DNA from: Streptomyces sp. MA5143a
GTDB taxonomy: Bacteria > Actinomycetota > Actinomycetes > Streptomycetales > Streptomycetaceae
Length of the DNA: 64,000 nucleotides
NCBI RefSeq assembly: GCF_900290235.1
Contig: NZ_OLMK01000063.1
Coordinates: forward strand, 1-64,000
Reading direction: 5' to 3'
Within the stretch, counting starts at the first letter, position 1. The number at the start of each line of letters is the position of its first letter. This document shows positions 16,253 through 25,320 of this stretch, one piece after another. Below the pieces are notes generated by a model. That model worked only from the letters and a program-made list of their open reading frames with translations, had not been told where the DNA came from and made no database searches. The translations under genes and the position numbers were made by a program.

Positions 16253-16912
16253 TCAGTCGCTGGTGAAGCCGCCGAAGCGGCCGCGGTGGAACAGCAGGGG
16301 CGCGCTCGCCGCGGCGTCCATGCCGGGCGTGCCCAGCGCCTCCACCCGGCCCACCACGATCAGATGGTCCCCTCCGGGGTGTACGGCGTGGATCGCGCAG
16401 TCGATCCAGGCGGCGGCGCCGGCGAGGCGGGGCGAGCCGGTGACGGGGGCGGGGTCGTGGGCGACACCGGCGAACTTGTCCGAGCCGCTCACCGCGAAGC
16501 GCCGGCACAACTCGCCCTGATCCGCGCCGAGTACGTTCACGCAGAAGACGCCCGCGCGGGCGATCCGGGGCCAGGTCGTCGACGTACGGCCCACCATGAA
16601 GACGACGAGGGGCGGGTCGAGCGAGAGCGAGGAGAAGGACTGGCAGGCGAATCCGGCGGGGCGGAGCGCCGGCCCTGGGCCCGGGGTGGTGTCGGGTGCC
16701 GGTGGGGCGGTGATGACCGTCACGCCCGTCGCGAAGCTGCCCAGGACGCGGCGGAACTCCGCCTGGTCGACGGGCGCCCGCTCGCCCTCGCGGACGCAGC
16801 GCAGCTCGGGGCGGGGCAGTGCTTCGACCGGGCGCGAGGGCGCGGTCGCCCGCGTCCGGTCGGACCGTAGATATCGGACGGCCGCCGCCGCCATTCCCGC
16901 ATGTCCCATCAC
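16253..16912 (-). CDS. Flavin reductase, HsaB-like
   Basis: A 219-aa flavin reductase of the HpaC/HsaB (DIM6/NTAB) family. After a loosely conserved N-terminal 48 residues comes FRRVLGSFATGVTVITA (about 53-69), then FACQSFSSLSLDPPLVVFMV and SDKFAGV near 142-148. Relatives supply FMNH2 to a two-component monooxygenase; no monooxygenase partner lies in the window. Starts are GTG 16912 or ATG 16909 with a weak ribosome-binding site. Operator B begins 13 bases upstream, so a bound repressor would block initiation directly. Confidence 0.82.
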   Translation of the reverse strand: MMGHAGMAAAAVRYLRSDRTRATAPSRPVEALPRPELRCVREGERAPVDQAEFRRVLGSFATGVTVITAPPAPDTTPGPGPALRPAGFACQSFSSLSLDPPLVVFMVGRTSTTWPRIARAGVFCVNVLGADQGELCRRFAVSGSDKFAGVAHDPAPVTGSPRLAGAAAWIDCAIHAVHPGGDHLIVVGRVEALGTPGMDAAASAPLLFHRGRFGGFTSD

Positions 16913-16925
16913 AGCCCCATTGAAA

Positions 16926-16940
16926 CTGACGGCCCGTCAG
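16926..16940. promoter_or_regulatory. Operator B, perfect CTGACGNNNCGTCAG
   Basis: CTGACGGCCCGTCAG, an exact match to the regulon consensus, 13 bp upstream of the flavin reductase start on the minus strand. Confidence 0.85.
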
Positions 16941-17065
16941 AAGTGAAGGGTCGCAACGACCGCTGTGCCGGTGCCGGTGCCGGGGGTGGCGCAGGTGGCC
17001 GGCCGCGGCCGCTGTGCCGGTCGCTCCGGTGGTGACCGGTCCGTCGCCGTTCCCAGGGCGAGCAT

Positions 17066-17893
17066 TCAGCGGCCTTCGAAGCGCGGCGCGCGGCGTTCGA
17101 CGAAGCTCGCCACGCCCTCCTGGGCGTCCGCCGTCGTCATGTTGATCTCCTGGGCGGCGGCCTCGGCGGCGAAGGCGGTGGCGCGGTCGGTGCCGAGGGA
17201 GGTGTTGACCAGGTGCTTGGTCAGCGCCAGGGCGCGGGTGGGGCCGGCGGCGAGGCGCTCGGCCCACTCGCGGGCCGTCTTCTCCAGGTCCGCGGCGGGG
17301 ACGACCCGGTTGACCAGGCCCAGTCGTTCCGCGTCGGCGGCGGTCAGGGCGTCGCCGAAGAACATCAGCTCCTTCGCGCGCTGCGGCCCGATCAGCCGGG
17401 GCAGGAGGTAGGCGCCGCCGCCGTCGGGGACGAGGCCGCGGCGGACGAACACCTCGATGAAACGGGCCTCCTCGGCCGCCAGGACCAGATCGCAGGCGAG
17501 GGCGAGATGCGCCCCGATACCGGCCGCCGTGCCGTTCACCGCCGCCAGCACCGGCTTCTCGCAGTCGAGGACGGCCGCGACGAGCCGCTGGGCGCCGAGA
17601 CGGATGGTGCGGGCCACGTCGCCGGCGACCCGCTCGGCGGGGCGGGCCGCCCCGCCGCGCAGGTCGGCGCCCGCGCAGAACCCGCGGCCCGTCGCGGTGA
17701 TCACGACCGCCCGCACGGCGGGGTCCGCGGAGGCGTCCGCGAGCAGCTGGACGAGACGGTCGCGCTGGTCGGGGGTGAGGGCGTTCATCGCCTCGGGGCG
17801 GTTGAGGGTGATCCACGAGACGGCGTTGTCAGTGGCGTGCAGTATCAATGAGTCACGGGACTTTTCCGGATGTTCAGGGGGGGAAGCGGACAT
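17066..17893 (-). CDS. Enoyl-CoA hydratase / crotonase family
   Basis: A 275-aa crotonase. The oxyanion-hole segments are GRGFCAGADL (about residues 69-78) and NGTAAGIGAHLALACD (about 118-133). A Glu in the FIEVFVRRGLVPDGGG stretch (about 142-157) occupies the usual catalytic region. It would hydrate an enoyl-CoA or cleave a ring by a related mechanism. It follows the ADP-forming ligase gene by 58 bases on the same strand, so the two probably share the operators at 20271-20316. Confidence 0.85.
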   Translation of the reverse strand: MSASPPEHPEKSRDSLILHATDNAVSWITLNRPEAMNALTPDQRDRLVQLLADASADPAVRAVVITATGRGFCAGADLRGGAARPAERVAGDVARTIRLGAQRLVAAVLDCEKPVLAAVNGTAAGIGAHLALACDLVLAAEEARFIEVFVRRGLVPDGGGAYLLPRLIGPQRAKELMFFGDALTAADAERLGLVNRVVPAADLEKTAREWAERLAAGPTRALALTKHLVNTSLGTDRATAFAAEAAAQEINMTTADAQEGVASFVERRAPRFEGR

Positions 17894-17951
17894 GTGGATG
17901 CTCCATCTGTCACTGGCTGTGCCGGCCTTGTTCGGTGCGGTCCGGCGGGCT

Positions 17952-20204
17952 TCAGCGGCACACCGCCAGCGCGTCCAGGGCCACGGCGCCCTGCCCCCTC
18001 GGCAGCACCATCAGCGGGTTGATGTCCAGCTCCGCGATCTCGTCCCCCAGCTCCAGCGCCATCCGCTGCACCCGGAGCACGACCTCCACGAGCGCGTCGA
18101 CATCGGCCGGGGGCGCCCCGCGGACCCCGTCCAGCAGGGCCCGTCCGCGCAGTTCGTCGAGCATGGCGCGCGCCTGGTCCTCGCCGAAGGGCGGCACGCG
18201 TACGGCCGCGTCGCGGAGCACCTCGACGAGGACCCCGCCGAGCCCGACCGTCACCGTCGGCCCGAAGAGGTCGTCGTGTGTGACCCCCACGACCATCTCC
18301 ACGCCCCGCTCGACCATCTGGCAGACGAGCACCCCGTCGAGCGACACGTCCTCGTAGCGGGCGATGTCGGTGAGTTCGCGATAGGCGTCGCGGATCTGGC
18401 TGGCGGAGGTCAGCCCGATCTTCACCAGGCCGAGCTCCGTCTTGTGGGCGATCCGCGCCCCGGACGCCTTCATCACCACCGGGTAGCCGACGAGGCTCGC
18501 CGCGCGTACGGCCGCCGCCGCGCTCGTCACCAACTGCTCGCGCGGCACCCGTATCCCGTAGGCGCGCAGCAGCTGCTTGGCCGCGTGCTCGCTCAGCTGC
18601 TGCCCCGGCCGCATCAGGGCCCGGGCCTTGCGGAAGGAGGGCGACGGGGAGCGCGGCGCCTCGTCGAAGGGGGAGCGGTAGGCGGTGGTGAAGCGGGCGT
18701 GGTCGAGGTGGGCGCGGACGGCGGTGATGCAGTTGGCGAAGGTGCGGAAGGTCGCCACCTTCGACGACCCGAGCAGCGTCTCGCGGTAGGCGTCCTCGGT
18801 GCCCACCGGCGACCCCCACACCACGCACACCAGCTTGTCCGTGCGTTCGGCGGCGTCCACCAGGTCCTGGGCGAGCTTGTCGCTCATCGGCGGGAAGGGG
18901 CCGGTGATGGGGCAGATCAGCACGCCGACCGCCGGGTCGTCGAGGATCGCGTCGAGGATGCGGGGGCCGCGCCAGTCGCCCACCGGGTGTCCGCCGTTGT
19001 CGACCGGGTTGGCCACGTTCAGATAGTCGGGGATCCACTGGTGCAGTTCGGCCTGCTTGGCCTCCGACAGCTTCGGCAGGCGCAGCCCGGCCTCCGTCGC
19101 CAGGTCCGCGAAGTGCGCGCCCGTGCCGCCCGAGATCGAATAGACGACGACACCGTCGGCCACCGGACGTGACGGGGCCTCGGCGCGCGGCCGCCGGGCG
19201 CGGGCCAGCAGGGTCGCCGTGTCCTGGAGTTCGTCCAGACCGTCCACGCGGATCACGCCGTACTGCCGCATGGCCGCGTCGACCACCGCGTCCGCGCCGG
19301 TCAGCTTGCCGGTGTGGGTGGCGGCGGTGCGGGCGCCGGCCTCGGTGCGGCCGACCTTCACGGCCACGACGGGCACCCCGCGCCGGGCGGCCCGGTCGGC
19401 GGCGAGGAGGAAGGAGCGGCCGTCCTTGAGGCCCTCGATGTAGCAGGCGATGGCGCCCACCTCGGGGCGCTCGGCGAAGTAGGAGATGAAGTCGGCGGTC
19501 TCCAGATCGGCCTCGTTGCCGGTGGGGGCCCAGTGGGAGAGGCGGATGCCGAGTTCCTGGAGGGAGAAGACCGGGCGGCCCTGGTGGCCGGACTGGGTGA
19601 TCAGTGCGATCGCGGGCCCGTCCAGGTCGTCACGGAAGCGTTCGAAGGCGTTGAGGTTGGTGTTCGGGCCGAGCAGCCGCAGACCTTCCGAGCGGGCGAC
19701 GGCTGCGGCCAGCCGCTGCTGGGCGAGGGCGCCCTCCTCGCCGGTCTCCGCGAACCCGGAGGCGAAGGCGACGGCGAACTTCACCTTGGCCTCGGCGAGT
19801 TCGTCGATCAGCGGGAGGGGGTCGGAGACGAGCAGCACGGCGAGGTCGACCTGTTCGGGCAGGTCGGCGACGGAAGGGGAGCAGGGGATGCCGAAGACGG
19901 ACGGACGCGTGGGGTGCACCGGGTGCAGTCGGGCGCCGACCCGCTCGGCCCAGGCGAGCAACTGCCGGGTGATCCCGGTGTTGGGCCGGCCCTCCGCGTC
20001 CGAGGCGCCCACCACGGCCACGGACTCGGGGCGGAAGAACCGGTCCAGATCGGGGACGGCGGCGTACAGCGGGCGCCCGCTGACGTCCAGGTCGCCGGCT
20101 TCGGCAGGTCTGCCGTGCACGATCTGCTGCGGGGCCTCGCCGCAGGCGATGGCCCGGGCCCGGCGGGAGTCGGTGGTGAGGGTGCCGTGGGTTGATCCAA
20201 GCAT
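17952..20204 (-). CDS. ADP-forming acyl-CoA synthetase, fused subunits
   Basis: A 750-aa NDP-forming acyl-CoA ligase with alpha and beta parts in one chain. An N-terminal CoA-binding Rossmann domain carries VAVVGASD (about residues 58-65). The succinyl-CoA-ligase-like domain has ITQSGHQG, and THTGKLTGAD near 301-310 holds the conserved His region. A C-terminal ATP-grasp domain begins around residue 530 (KQLLRAYGI ... GYPVVMKASGARIAHKTE) and ends with ELDINPLMV. It activates a carboxylic acid with CoA and ATP. ATG 20204 has two operators 67-112 bases upstream. It is the first gene of a leftward unit with the crotonase. Confidence 0.85.
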   Translation of the reverse strand: MLGSTHGTLTTDSRRARAIACGEAPQQIVHGRPAEAGDLDVSGRPLYAAVPDLDRFFRPESVAVVGASDAEGRPNTGITRQLLAWAERVGARLHPVHPTRPSVFGIPCSPSVADLPEQVDLAVLLVSDPLPLIDELAEAKVKFAVAFASGFAETGEEGALAQQRLAAAVARSEGLRLLGPNTNLNAFERFRDDLDGPAIALITQSGHQGRPVFSLQELGIRLSHWAPTGNEADLETADFISYFAERPEVGAIACYIEGLKDGRSFLLAADRAARRGVPVVAVKVGRTEAGARTAATHTGKLTGADAVVDAAMRQYGVIRVDGLDELQDTATLLARARRPRAEAPSRPVADGVVVYSISGGTGAHFADLATEAGLRLPKLSEAKQAELHQWIPDYLNVANPVDNGGHPVGDWRGPRILDAILDDPAVGVLICPITGPFPPMSDKLAQDLVDAAERTDKLVCVVWGSPVGTEDAYRETLLGSSKVATFRTFANCITAVRAHLDHARFTTAYRSPFDEAPRSPSPSFRKARALMRPGQQLSEHAAKQLLRAYGIRVPREQLVTSAAAAVRAASLVGYPVVMKASGARIAHKTELGLVKIGLTSASQIRDAYRELTDIARYEDVSLDGVLVCQMVERGVEMVVGVTHDDLFGPTVTVGLGGVLVEVLRDAAVRVPPFGEDQARAMLDELRGRALLDGVRGAPPADVDALVEVVLRVQRMALELGDEIAELDINPLMVLPRGQGAVALDALAVCR

Positions 20205-20270
20205 CGGTCCGCCCGCTCCTGTGTGACAGCCAATTCACTGAGGTGACGCGGTCACGTACCACTCATCTAA

Positions 20271-20316
20271 CTGACACAGCGTCAGATTTCAGATTACTGA
20301 ACTGACGCTGCGTCAG
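20271..20316. promoter_or_regulatory. Operators C and D, tandem pair
   Basis: CTGACACAGCGTCAG (20271-20285, one mismatch) and CTGACGCTGCGTCAG (20302-20316, exact). Start-to-start distance is 31 bp, three helical turns, so two dimers would lie on the same DNA face. They precede the leftward ligase-crotonase unit. The remaining bases up to 20527 contain no gene that I can see. Confidence 0.85.
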
Positions 20317-20527
20317 GAATGGGTGTGCGGGCAAAGTTACGCGGCGGTACGGGGAGTTGTACCCGCGCGGGGCGGCCGCCAGTCGTATACCGGTCGGTCG
20401 GCCGCGACCGTGCCGGGTAGCGTCCCCCCTCCCCGGCGTCCGGGCGTCCGGGCGGACGGCTCGGGTTCGACCCGGACACGTCCGACGACCCGGCGGTGCG
20501 GGCGGTGAACTGACCTTGCCGCCCCGT

Positions 20528-21736
20528 TCAGCGCGCGGCGCGTACCTGGACGGTGACCGCGTCGCGCGTGGCGACGCCGCCGGTGTGGGCGACGGCCTTG
20601 GCGACCTTCTCGGCGTCGAGGGCGAGTTCGCGGAACATGCCGCTGATGGGGTTGGTGAAGCCGGTGAAGTACAGGCCGGGCGCGTTCCGCGGGGAGCGCG
20701 CTCCGTGCACGACCGGCTTGCCGCGCTCGTCCAGGACGTCGAGGTGGCCGAGCAGTCCCTCCAGGGCCCGGCGGTAACCGGTGGCGGCGATCACGGCGTC
20801 GGTTTCGACGTGCGAGCCGTCGGCGAGGACGACCTTGCCGTCCTCGAACTTCTCCACCGCGGCGACGATCTCCACCTTGCCCTTGCGGACGGCGTCGATG
20901 ATGCCGACGTCCTGGACGGGGATGGAGCCCTCGTTGACCCGCGAGTACAGGCCGGAGGTGGGGCGGGGCAGCCCGTGCGCGGACAGGTCGGGCACGCTGA
21001 GCCGGGCCATCGGCTTGGCGATCCGGTCCACCAGGGCGACCGGGAGCCGCCGCACGAGGACGGCGCTGTACTGGGCGGCCCAGCCGGCCGTGGAGCGACG
21101 CACGATGTGCGGGGCCGTCCGTACCGCGAGCCGTACCCGCTTCGCCCCGCCCTCGACGAGGTCGACGGCGATCTCGGCGCCGGTGTTGCCGATGCCGACG
21201 ACGAGGACGTCACGGCCGGCGTAGGGCTCGGGGTTGCGGTACGCGGAGGCGTGTGACAGGTCGCCGGTGAAGGTGTCGCGGCCGGGCCAGTCCGGGATGT
21301 TCGGGGTGTGGTTGTAGCCGGTGGCGACGACGACCGCGCCGGCGGTCAGCTCACGGCCGCCGGTGGCGCGCAGCAGCCAGGTGCCGTCGGGGTTCCGCTC
21401 CACGCGGGTGACCTCGACGCCGGTCACGATCTCCAGCGCGTGGACCTCGGCGTACTTCTCCAGGTAGCGCACCACGTTGTCCCGTGCCACCCACCGGCCG
21501 AAGCGGCGCGGCATCGGCAGGCCGGGCAGCGCCGACAGCCGCCGGGTGGTGTGAAGGCGCAGCCGGTCGTAGTGGCGCCGCCAGGACGCGCCCACCGCGT
21601 TCGACTTCTCCAGTACGACGGCCCGTATCCCCCGGGCACGCAGCGCGTGGGCGGCGGCCAGCCCGCCGGGACCGCCACCGATCACATAGACCGGGTGGTC
21701 GGAGGCGGGGGTCGCGGAAGCTCTGGAGTCGGCCAT
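20528..21736 (-). CDS. Flavin-containing monooxygenase family (FMO/CzcO-like)
   Basis: A 402-aa protein with an FAD motif GGGPGGLAAAHALRARG (about residues 20-36), a second nucleotide motif VVGIGNTGAEIA (about 181-192), and FTGDLSHASAY near 160-170, which fits the FMO fingerprint FxGxxxHxxx(Y/F). It would oxygenate a soft nucleophile or ketone, or act as a flavin oxidoreductase. ATG 21736 is divergent from the DoxX-like gene. Operator E is about 190 bp upstream and nearer the other gene, so control by it is uncertain. Confidence 0.85.
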   Translation of the reverse strand: MADSRASATPASDHPVYVIGGGPGGLAAAHALRARGIRAVVLEKSNAVGASWRRHYDRLRLHTTRRLSALPGLPMPRRFGRWVARDNVVRYLEKYAEVHALEIVTGVEVTRVERNPDGTWLLRATGGRELTAGAVVVATGYNHTPNIPDWPGRDTFTGDLSHASAYRNPEPYAGRDVLVVGIGNTGAEIAVDLVEGGAKRVRLAVRTAPHIVRRSTAGWAAQYSAVLVRRLPVALVDRIAKPMARLSVPDLSAHGLPRPTSGLYSRVNEGSIPVQDVGIIDAVRKGKVEIVAAVEKFEDGKVVLADGSHVETDAVIAATGYRRALEGLLGHLDVLDERGKPVVHGARSPRNAPGLYFTGFTNPISGMFRELALDAEKVAKAVAHTGGVATRDAVTVQVRAAR

Positions 21737-21926
21737 GTGCCGAGCGTATTCACGTCCCTCATTGATGGGTCTCGGTCAAGACCGGAATTGGTTGCGGATT
21801 GATCACGGCTGAGGAGGAGTGCGTGAGGTCTGTGGCGTAGGTCTCCCGGAATATGGCGGGCGCGTGAGGTGGGTGGGGGTGGCGCGTCCGTCTCGCGTCT
21901 TGCGCTTCCCTCTTCCATCCGCTGAA

Positions 21927-21941
21927 CTGACGTACCGTCAG
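21927..21941. promoter_or_regulatory. Operator E, perfect CTGACGNNNCGTCAG
   Basis: CTGACGTACCGTCAG is an exact match, 36 bp before the ATG at 21978. It lies inside the longest open frame to the right, supporting 21978 rather than 21819 as that gene's start. Confidence 0.85.
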
Positions 21942-21977
21942 AAATCCCGCGCGGACGCGTTTCGAAGGGCGGCAGCG

Positions 21978-22424
21978 ATGGACTCGGTCTGGCTCTCCGG
22001 TGGTGAATGGCTGGCTGTGCTGCGGATCGGGCTCGGGCTGTGGTGGCTGGAGAGCTGGCGGCACAAGGACAAGAAGACCTGGTTCCAGGGCGCCGGGATC
22101 GCCTGGGCGGCCGGGGTGGCCGGGAAACACCGGTGGGAGGCGGTGCGCAGCGGCTTCGACGTGGTGGTGAGGCCCCGGCCCCGGACCATGGCGTATGTCG
22201 TCGCGTACGCCGAACTCGCCCTCGGGCTCGGCCTGGTCCTCGGTTACCTCACCCCCGTGGCGCTGGTCGGGGGGCTGCTGCTCAACCTCCTCTACTTCGT
22301 GCTGATGATCCACGACTGGGCCGAGCAGGGGCAGAACTCGATGATGGCGCTGATCTCGGTCGTGGCGCTGTTCGGGATGTCGTGGCAGAGCTGGTCGCTC
22401 GACAACGCGCTGGGGCTCTTCTGA
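21978..22424 (+). CDS. DoxX-family membrane protein
   Basis: 148 aa from ATG 21978. Four predicted membrane segments with the DoxX/DoxD pattern: an N-terminal GGEWLAVLRIGLGLWWLESW, a paired central hairpin around ELALGLGLVLGYLTPVALVG, and NLLYFVLMIHDW. Such proteins are small quinone- or redox-associated membrane subunits. Its stop overlaps the next ATG as TGATG, so it is translationally coupled to the DUF35 protein. Operator E precedes it, making this a two-gene unit of the regulon. Confidence 0.75.
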   Translation: MDSVWLSGGEWLAVLRIGLGLWWLESWRHKDKKTWFQGAGIAWAAGVAGKHRWEAVRSGFDVVVRPRPRTMAYVVAYAELALGLGLVLGYLTPVALVGGLLLNLLYFVLMIHDWAEQGQNSMMALISVVALFGMSWQSWSLDNALGLF

Positions 22425-22849
22425 TGGGCTCCGGCGGGGCCGGGGGCCGGTTCGATCTGCCGGAGGCCGACACCTTCAGCCGTACGTACTGGGAGGCGGC
22501 CGCCGAGGGGCGGCTGCTCGTACGGCGGTGCGGGGCGTGCGGGCGGGCCCACCACTACCCGCGTGAGTTCTGCCCCCACTGCTGGAGCGAGGACGTGCGC
22601 TGGGAGCAGGCGAGCGGCCGGGCCACGCTGTACACCTGGTCCGTCGTCCACCGCAACGACCTGCCGCCCTTCGGGGAGCGGGTCCCCTACGTCGCCGCCG
22701 TCGTCGATCTCGTCGAGGGGCCGCGGATGATGACCGAGGTCGTGGAGTGCGCGGCGGCGGACCTGCGGGTGGGGGTGGAGGTGGAGGCGGTGTTCCGGGA
22801 GGCCGGGGAGTTTTGGGTGCCGGTGTTCCGTGTGTGCGGGACCCGGTAG
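22424..22849 (+). CDS. DUF35 Zn-ribbon/OB-fold acyl-CoA-associated protein
   Basis: 141 aa. A rubredoxin-like zinc ribbon is seen as CGACGRAHHYPREFCPHC (about residues 35-52), followed by the OB-fold (TLYTWSVVHR, PYVAAVVDLVEGPRMMTEVV). DUF35 proteins bind thiolase-like partners; in steroid side-chain degradation the DUF35 part of ChsH2 binds the aldolase Ltp2. The thiolase-like gene at 25321-26526, in the same regulon, is the likely partner. Confidence 0.85.
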   Translation: MGSGGAGGRFDLPEADTFSRTYWEAAAEGRLLVRRCGACGRAHHYPREFCPHCWSEDVRWEQASGRATLYTWSVVHRNDLPPFGERVPYVAAVVDLVEGPRMMTEVVECAAADLRVGVEVEAVFREAGEFWVPVFRVCGTR

Positions 22850-22883
22850 GTCAGGGGCGGCCGGCCTCGGTTTCAATGGCGGT

Positions 22884-23522
22884 GTGAGTCGTACTCCTGA
22901 GTCGTGTGCCGATGAATTGCCCGCCGAGTCGTCCGGGGCCGCGTCCGATGCCGAGGTGCGCGGGCACGGGCTTGTGCTGTGCGCCTGGGACGCCGAGTCC
23001 GACGCCGACGTGGACGCCTGGTTCCGGGGGCGTTCCGACCCGGAGTTCCGGCGGTGGAACACGCCCCTGATGCTGGACGAGGGGCCCGAGGGGGCGCGTG
23101 AGTCGCTGCGGCGGCGTACGGAGACCGACGCGGAGGGGAGCACCGCGACGTTCCGGGTCGTGGACGCGGAGAGCGGGGTCACGCTCGGGCAGGTCGGGTT
23201 CAGTGGGATCGACCGGCTCATGCGGCGGGCCATGATCGGCTACTGGGTGCTGCCGGAGGCCCGCGGCCGGCGGGTCGCCCGCCACTCGGTCGACCTCGCC
23301 ACGCGCTGGGCCTTCACCGAACTCGGCCTCCACCGCATCGAACTCGACCACGCCCTCGGCCACGACGCGTCCTGCCGGATCGCCGAGCGGTGCGGGTACC
23401 CGTACGAGGGGACCCTGCGCGGGGCGATGTGGGAGGCGGGCCGACACGACGCCTTCCGCGACGCCCACCTCCACGCCCGCCTGTCCACCGACCCCGAGCC
23501 CAGCGGGGACGTAGGCGTATAG
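22884..23522 (+). CDS. GNAT acetyltransferase, RimJ/RimL type
   Basis: About 212 aa from GTG 22884 (upstream frame to 22830 is possible but overlaps the previous gene). The acetyl-CoA region YWVLPEARGRRVARHSVDLA and the HRIELDHALGHDASCRIAER segment are typical of ribosomal-protein-type N-acetyltransferases. No operator of the catabolic type precedes it, so it is probably a bystander gene. Confidence 0.8.
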   Translation: MSRTPESCADELPAESSGAASDAEVRGHGLVLCAWDAESDADVDAWFRGRSDPEFRRWNTPLMLDEGPEGARESLRRRTETDAEGSTATFRVVDAESGVTLGQVGFSGIDRLMRRAMIGYWVLPEARGRRVARHSVDLATRWAFTELGLHRIELDHALGHDASCRIAERCGYPYEGTLRGAMWEAGRHDAFRDAHLHARLSTDPEPSGDVGV

Positions 23523-23562
23523 GGAGGGCCGCGCGGGAACGTCCGGCCCCGGCCGAAGGGGC

Positions 23563-24486
23563 GTGAAATCCGCGTGCGGGCGGCGGGCCCTCCTCGGTAC
23601 GGTCGTGAGAATGCGTGCAGAGGGACGAGATCACGGAAACGTACGGACACCCGACCACGACGTGAAGACGCAGACCCCCGACGACGTGAAGACACAGGCG
23701 TCCGACGACGGGTACGCCACTGTCGACGACCCCGACGGCTACTTCGGTGAGGCCGTCGCCGCCCACTACGACGAGACGTCCGCCGAGATGTTCGCCCCGG
23801 AGACGGTGGATCCGGCCGTGGCGTTGATCGCGGAACTCGCCGAACAGCCCGGACGGTCCGGACGGCCCGAACACAAGCCCCGCGCGCTGGAGTTCGGCGT
23901 CGGCACCGGACGCATCGCCCTGCCCCTCGCCCGCGCGGGCGTCCCCGTGCACGGCATCGACATGTCGCGCGCCATGGTGGAGCGGATGCGGGCCAAGCCC
24001 GGTGGGGACGCGATCGGCGTGACCATCGGGGACTTCGCCACCGCCCGCGCGGACGGCGAGTTCACCGTCGCCTACCTCGTCTTCAACACGATCAACAACC
24101 TGCTCACGCAGGACGCCCAGGTGGACTGCTTCCGCAACGCCGCCGCGCACCTCGTGCCCGGCGGCTGCTTCGTCATCGAGGTCGGGGTACCGGCGCTGCG
24201 CAGTCTGCCGCCGGGGCAGGACGCGGTGCCGTTCCATGTGGGCCCGGACCGGCTGGGCTTCGACACGTACGACGTGGCCACGCAGGGGATGCGGTCGCAC
24301 CATGTGCGCGTCGTCGACGGGCGGGCGACGCACCTCTCGATCCCGTTCCGGTACGTGTGGCCGGCCGAGCTGGACCTCATGGCCCGGCTCGCCGGGATGC
24401 GGTTGCGCGACCGCTGGGAGGACTGGGACCGGCGGCCGTTCACCAGCGACAGCACCCGTCACGTGTCGGTGTGGGAGAAGGGCTGA
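23563..24486 (+). CDS. Class I SAM-dependent methyltransferase
   Basis: 307 aa from the most upstream start; ATG 23611 (about 291 aa) is equally possible because the first 50 residues are low-complexity, with a repeated DVKTQ. Motif I LEFGVGTGRIALPLARAG lies near residues 109-126, followed by GIDMSRAMVERM. The family includes small-molecule methyltransferases annotated as daunorubicin- or ubiquinone-type. No clear link to neighbours. Confidence 0.75.
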   Translation: MKSACGRRALLGTVVRMRAEGRDHGNVRTPDHDVKTQTPDDVKTQASDDGYATVDDPDGYFGEAVAAHYDETSAEMFAPETVDPAVALIAELAEQPGRSGRPEHKPRALEFGVGTGRIALPLARAGVPVHGIDMSRAMVERMRAKPGGDAIGVTIGDFATARADGEFTVAYLVFNTINNLLTQDAQVDCFRNAAAHLVPGGCFVIEVGVPALRSLPPGQDAVPFHVGPDRLGFDTYDVATQGMRSHHVRVVDGRATHLSIPFRYVWPAELDLMARLAGMRLRDRWEDWDRRPFTSDSTRHVSVWEKG

Positions 24487-24556
24487 ACCGGTAGGGCCGA
24501 TGGACAGGGGACGGCCCGCAGCCGCGCGGGCCCTCTCACCAGGCGTCCGTAGCGCC

Positions 24557-25243
24557 TCAGGGCCACAACAGCTCCGTGGCCCAACCCCCCTCCGCCCTGC
24601 GGTAGACGAGCCGGACGTGGCGTCGGCGGGCGTCGCCCTGGAAGAACTCCACCTCGTCCGGCTCGACCGCGTACGCCGTCCAGGACGGGACGCGCGCGTC
24701 CGGCTCCCGCTCGGCCCGTGCCCAGGCGTCGTCGGACGCCCGCTCCAGCTCCGCCAGGGAGGGCAGGACCGCGCTCTGCTGCCCCACGAGGGCCGCGGCC
24801 AGCGCGCCCGTCGAGCGGGCGTGCAGGTCGGCCTGGGCGAACGCGTCGGGGGCCACCGTGACCCGGCCGCGCACCCGCACCTGCCGACCCCGCACCGGCC
24901 AGTAGAAACCGAGGGCCGCGTACGGGCGGGCCGCCAGGTGCCGCCCCTTGCGGCTGCCGGAGTGCGTCGCGAAGTGCCAGCCGTGGTCGTCCACGTCGTG
25001 CAGCATCACCGTACGGACGTCCGGGTTGCCCTCCTCGTCCGCCGTGGCCAGCGACATGGTGTGCGGCTCCGGCTGCCCGGCCGCGACCGCGTCCGCGAAC
25101 CAGCTGGTGAACAGGGGGACCGGTGCGGCGGGTGCCCCGGCCGGGTCGAAGCCGGGCAGCTCGGTGACCTCGGGGTCCCAGACCCGCAGGGTCCGCAGCA
25201 GCTGGACGAAGTCGGTGGGGGCGTCGGCGCCGGGAGTGCTCAT
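24557..25243 (-). CDS. pdxH: Pyridoxamine 5'-phosphate oxidase family (PdxH-like)
   Basis: 228 aa from ATG 25243. The FMN-binding split barrel shows PHTMSLATADEEGNPDVRTV (about 60-79), THSGSRKGRHLAARPYAAL and the C-terminal YRRAEGGWATELLWP. Architecture matches PNP/PMP oxidase, which makes pyridoxal 5'-phosphate; some Streptomyces paralogues have other FMN roles, so the symbol is provisional. It lies downstream of the thiolase-like gene, with a strong hairpin between them. Confidence 0.75.
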   Translation of the reverse strand: MSTPGADAPTDFVQLLRTLRVWDPEVTELPGFDPAGAPAAPVPLFTSWFADAVAAGQPEPHTMSLATADEEGNPDVRTVMLHDVDDHGWHFATHSGSRKGRHLAARPYAALGFYWPVRGRQVRVRGRVTVAPDAFAQADLHARSTGALAAALVGQQSAVLPSLAELERASDDAWARAEREPDARVPSWTAYAVEPDEVEFFQGDARRRHVRLVYRRAEGGWATELLWP

Positions 25244-25270
25244 GCGCCGATTCTGCCGGGCCGGGCCCTT

Positions 25271-25320
25271 GGGGGTCCTTTCACTGCGCCCTGATCGGAC
25301 GCTCATAGTGAAAGGCCCCC
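25271..25320 (-). terminator. Hairpin after the thiolase-like gene
   Basis: CCTTTCACT (25277-25285) pairs with AGTGAAAGG (25307-25315), extended by GGGGG/CCCCC arms with one bulge, around a 21-base loop. It lies directly after the thiolase-like stop on the minus strand and separates it from pdxH. Confidence 0.6.
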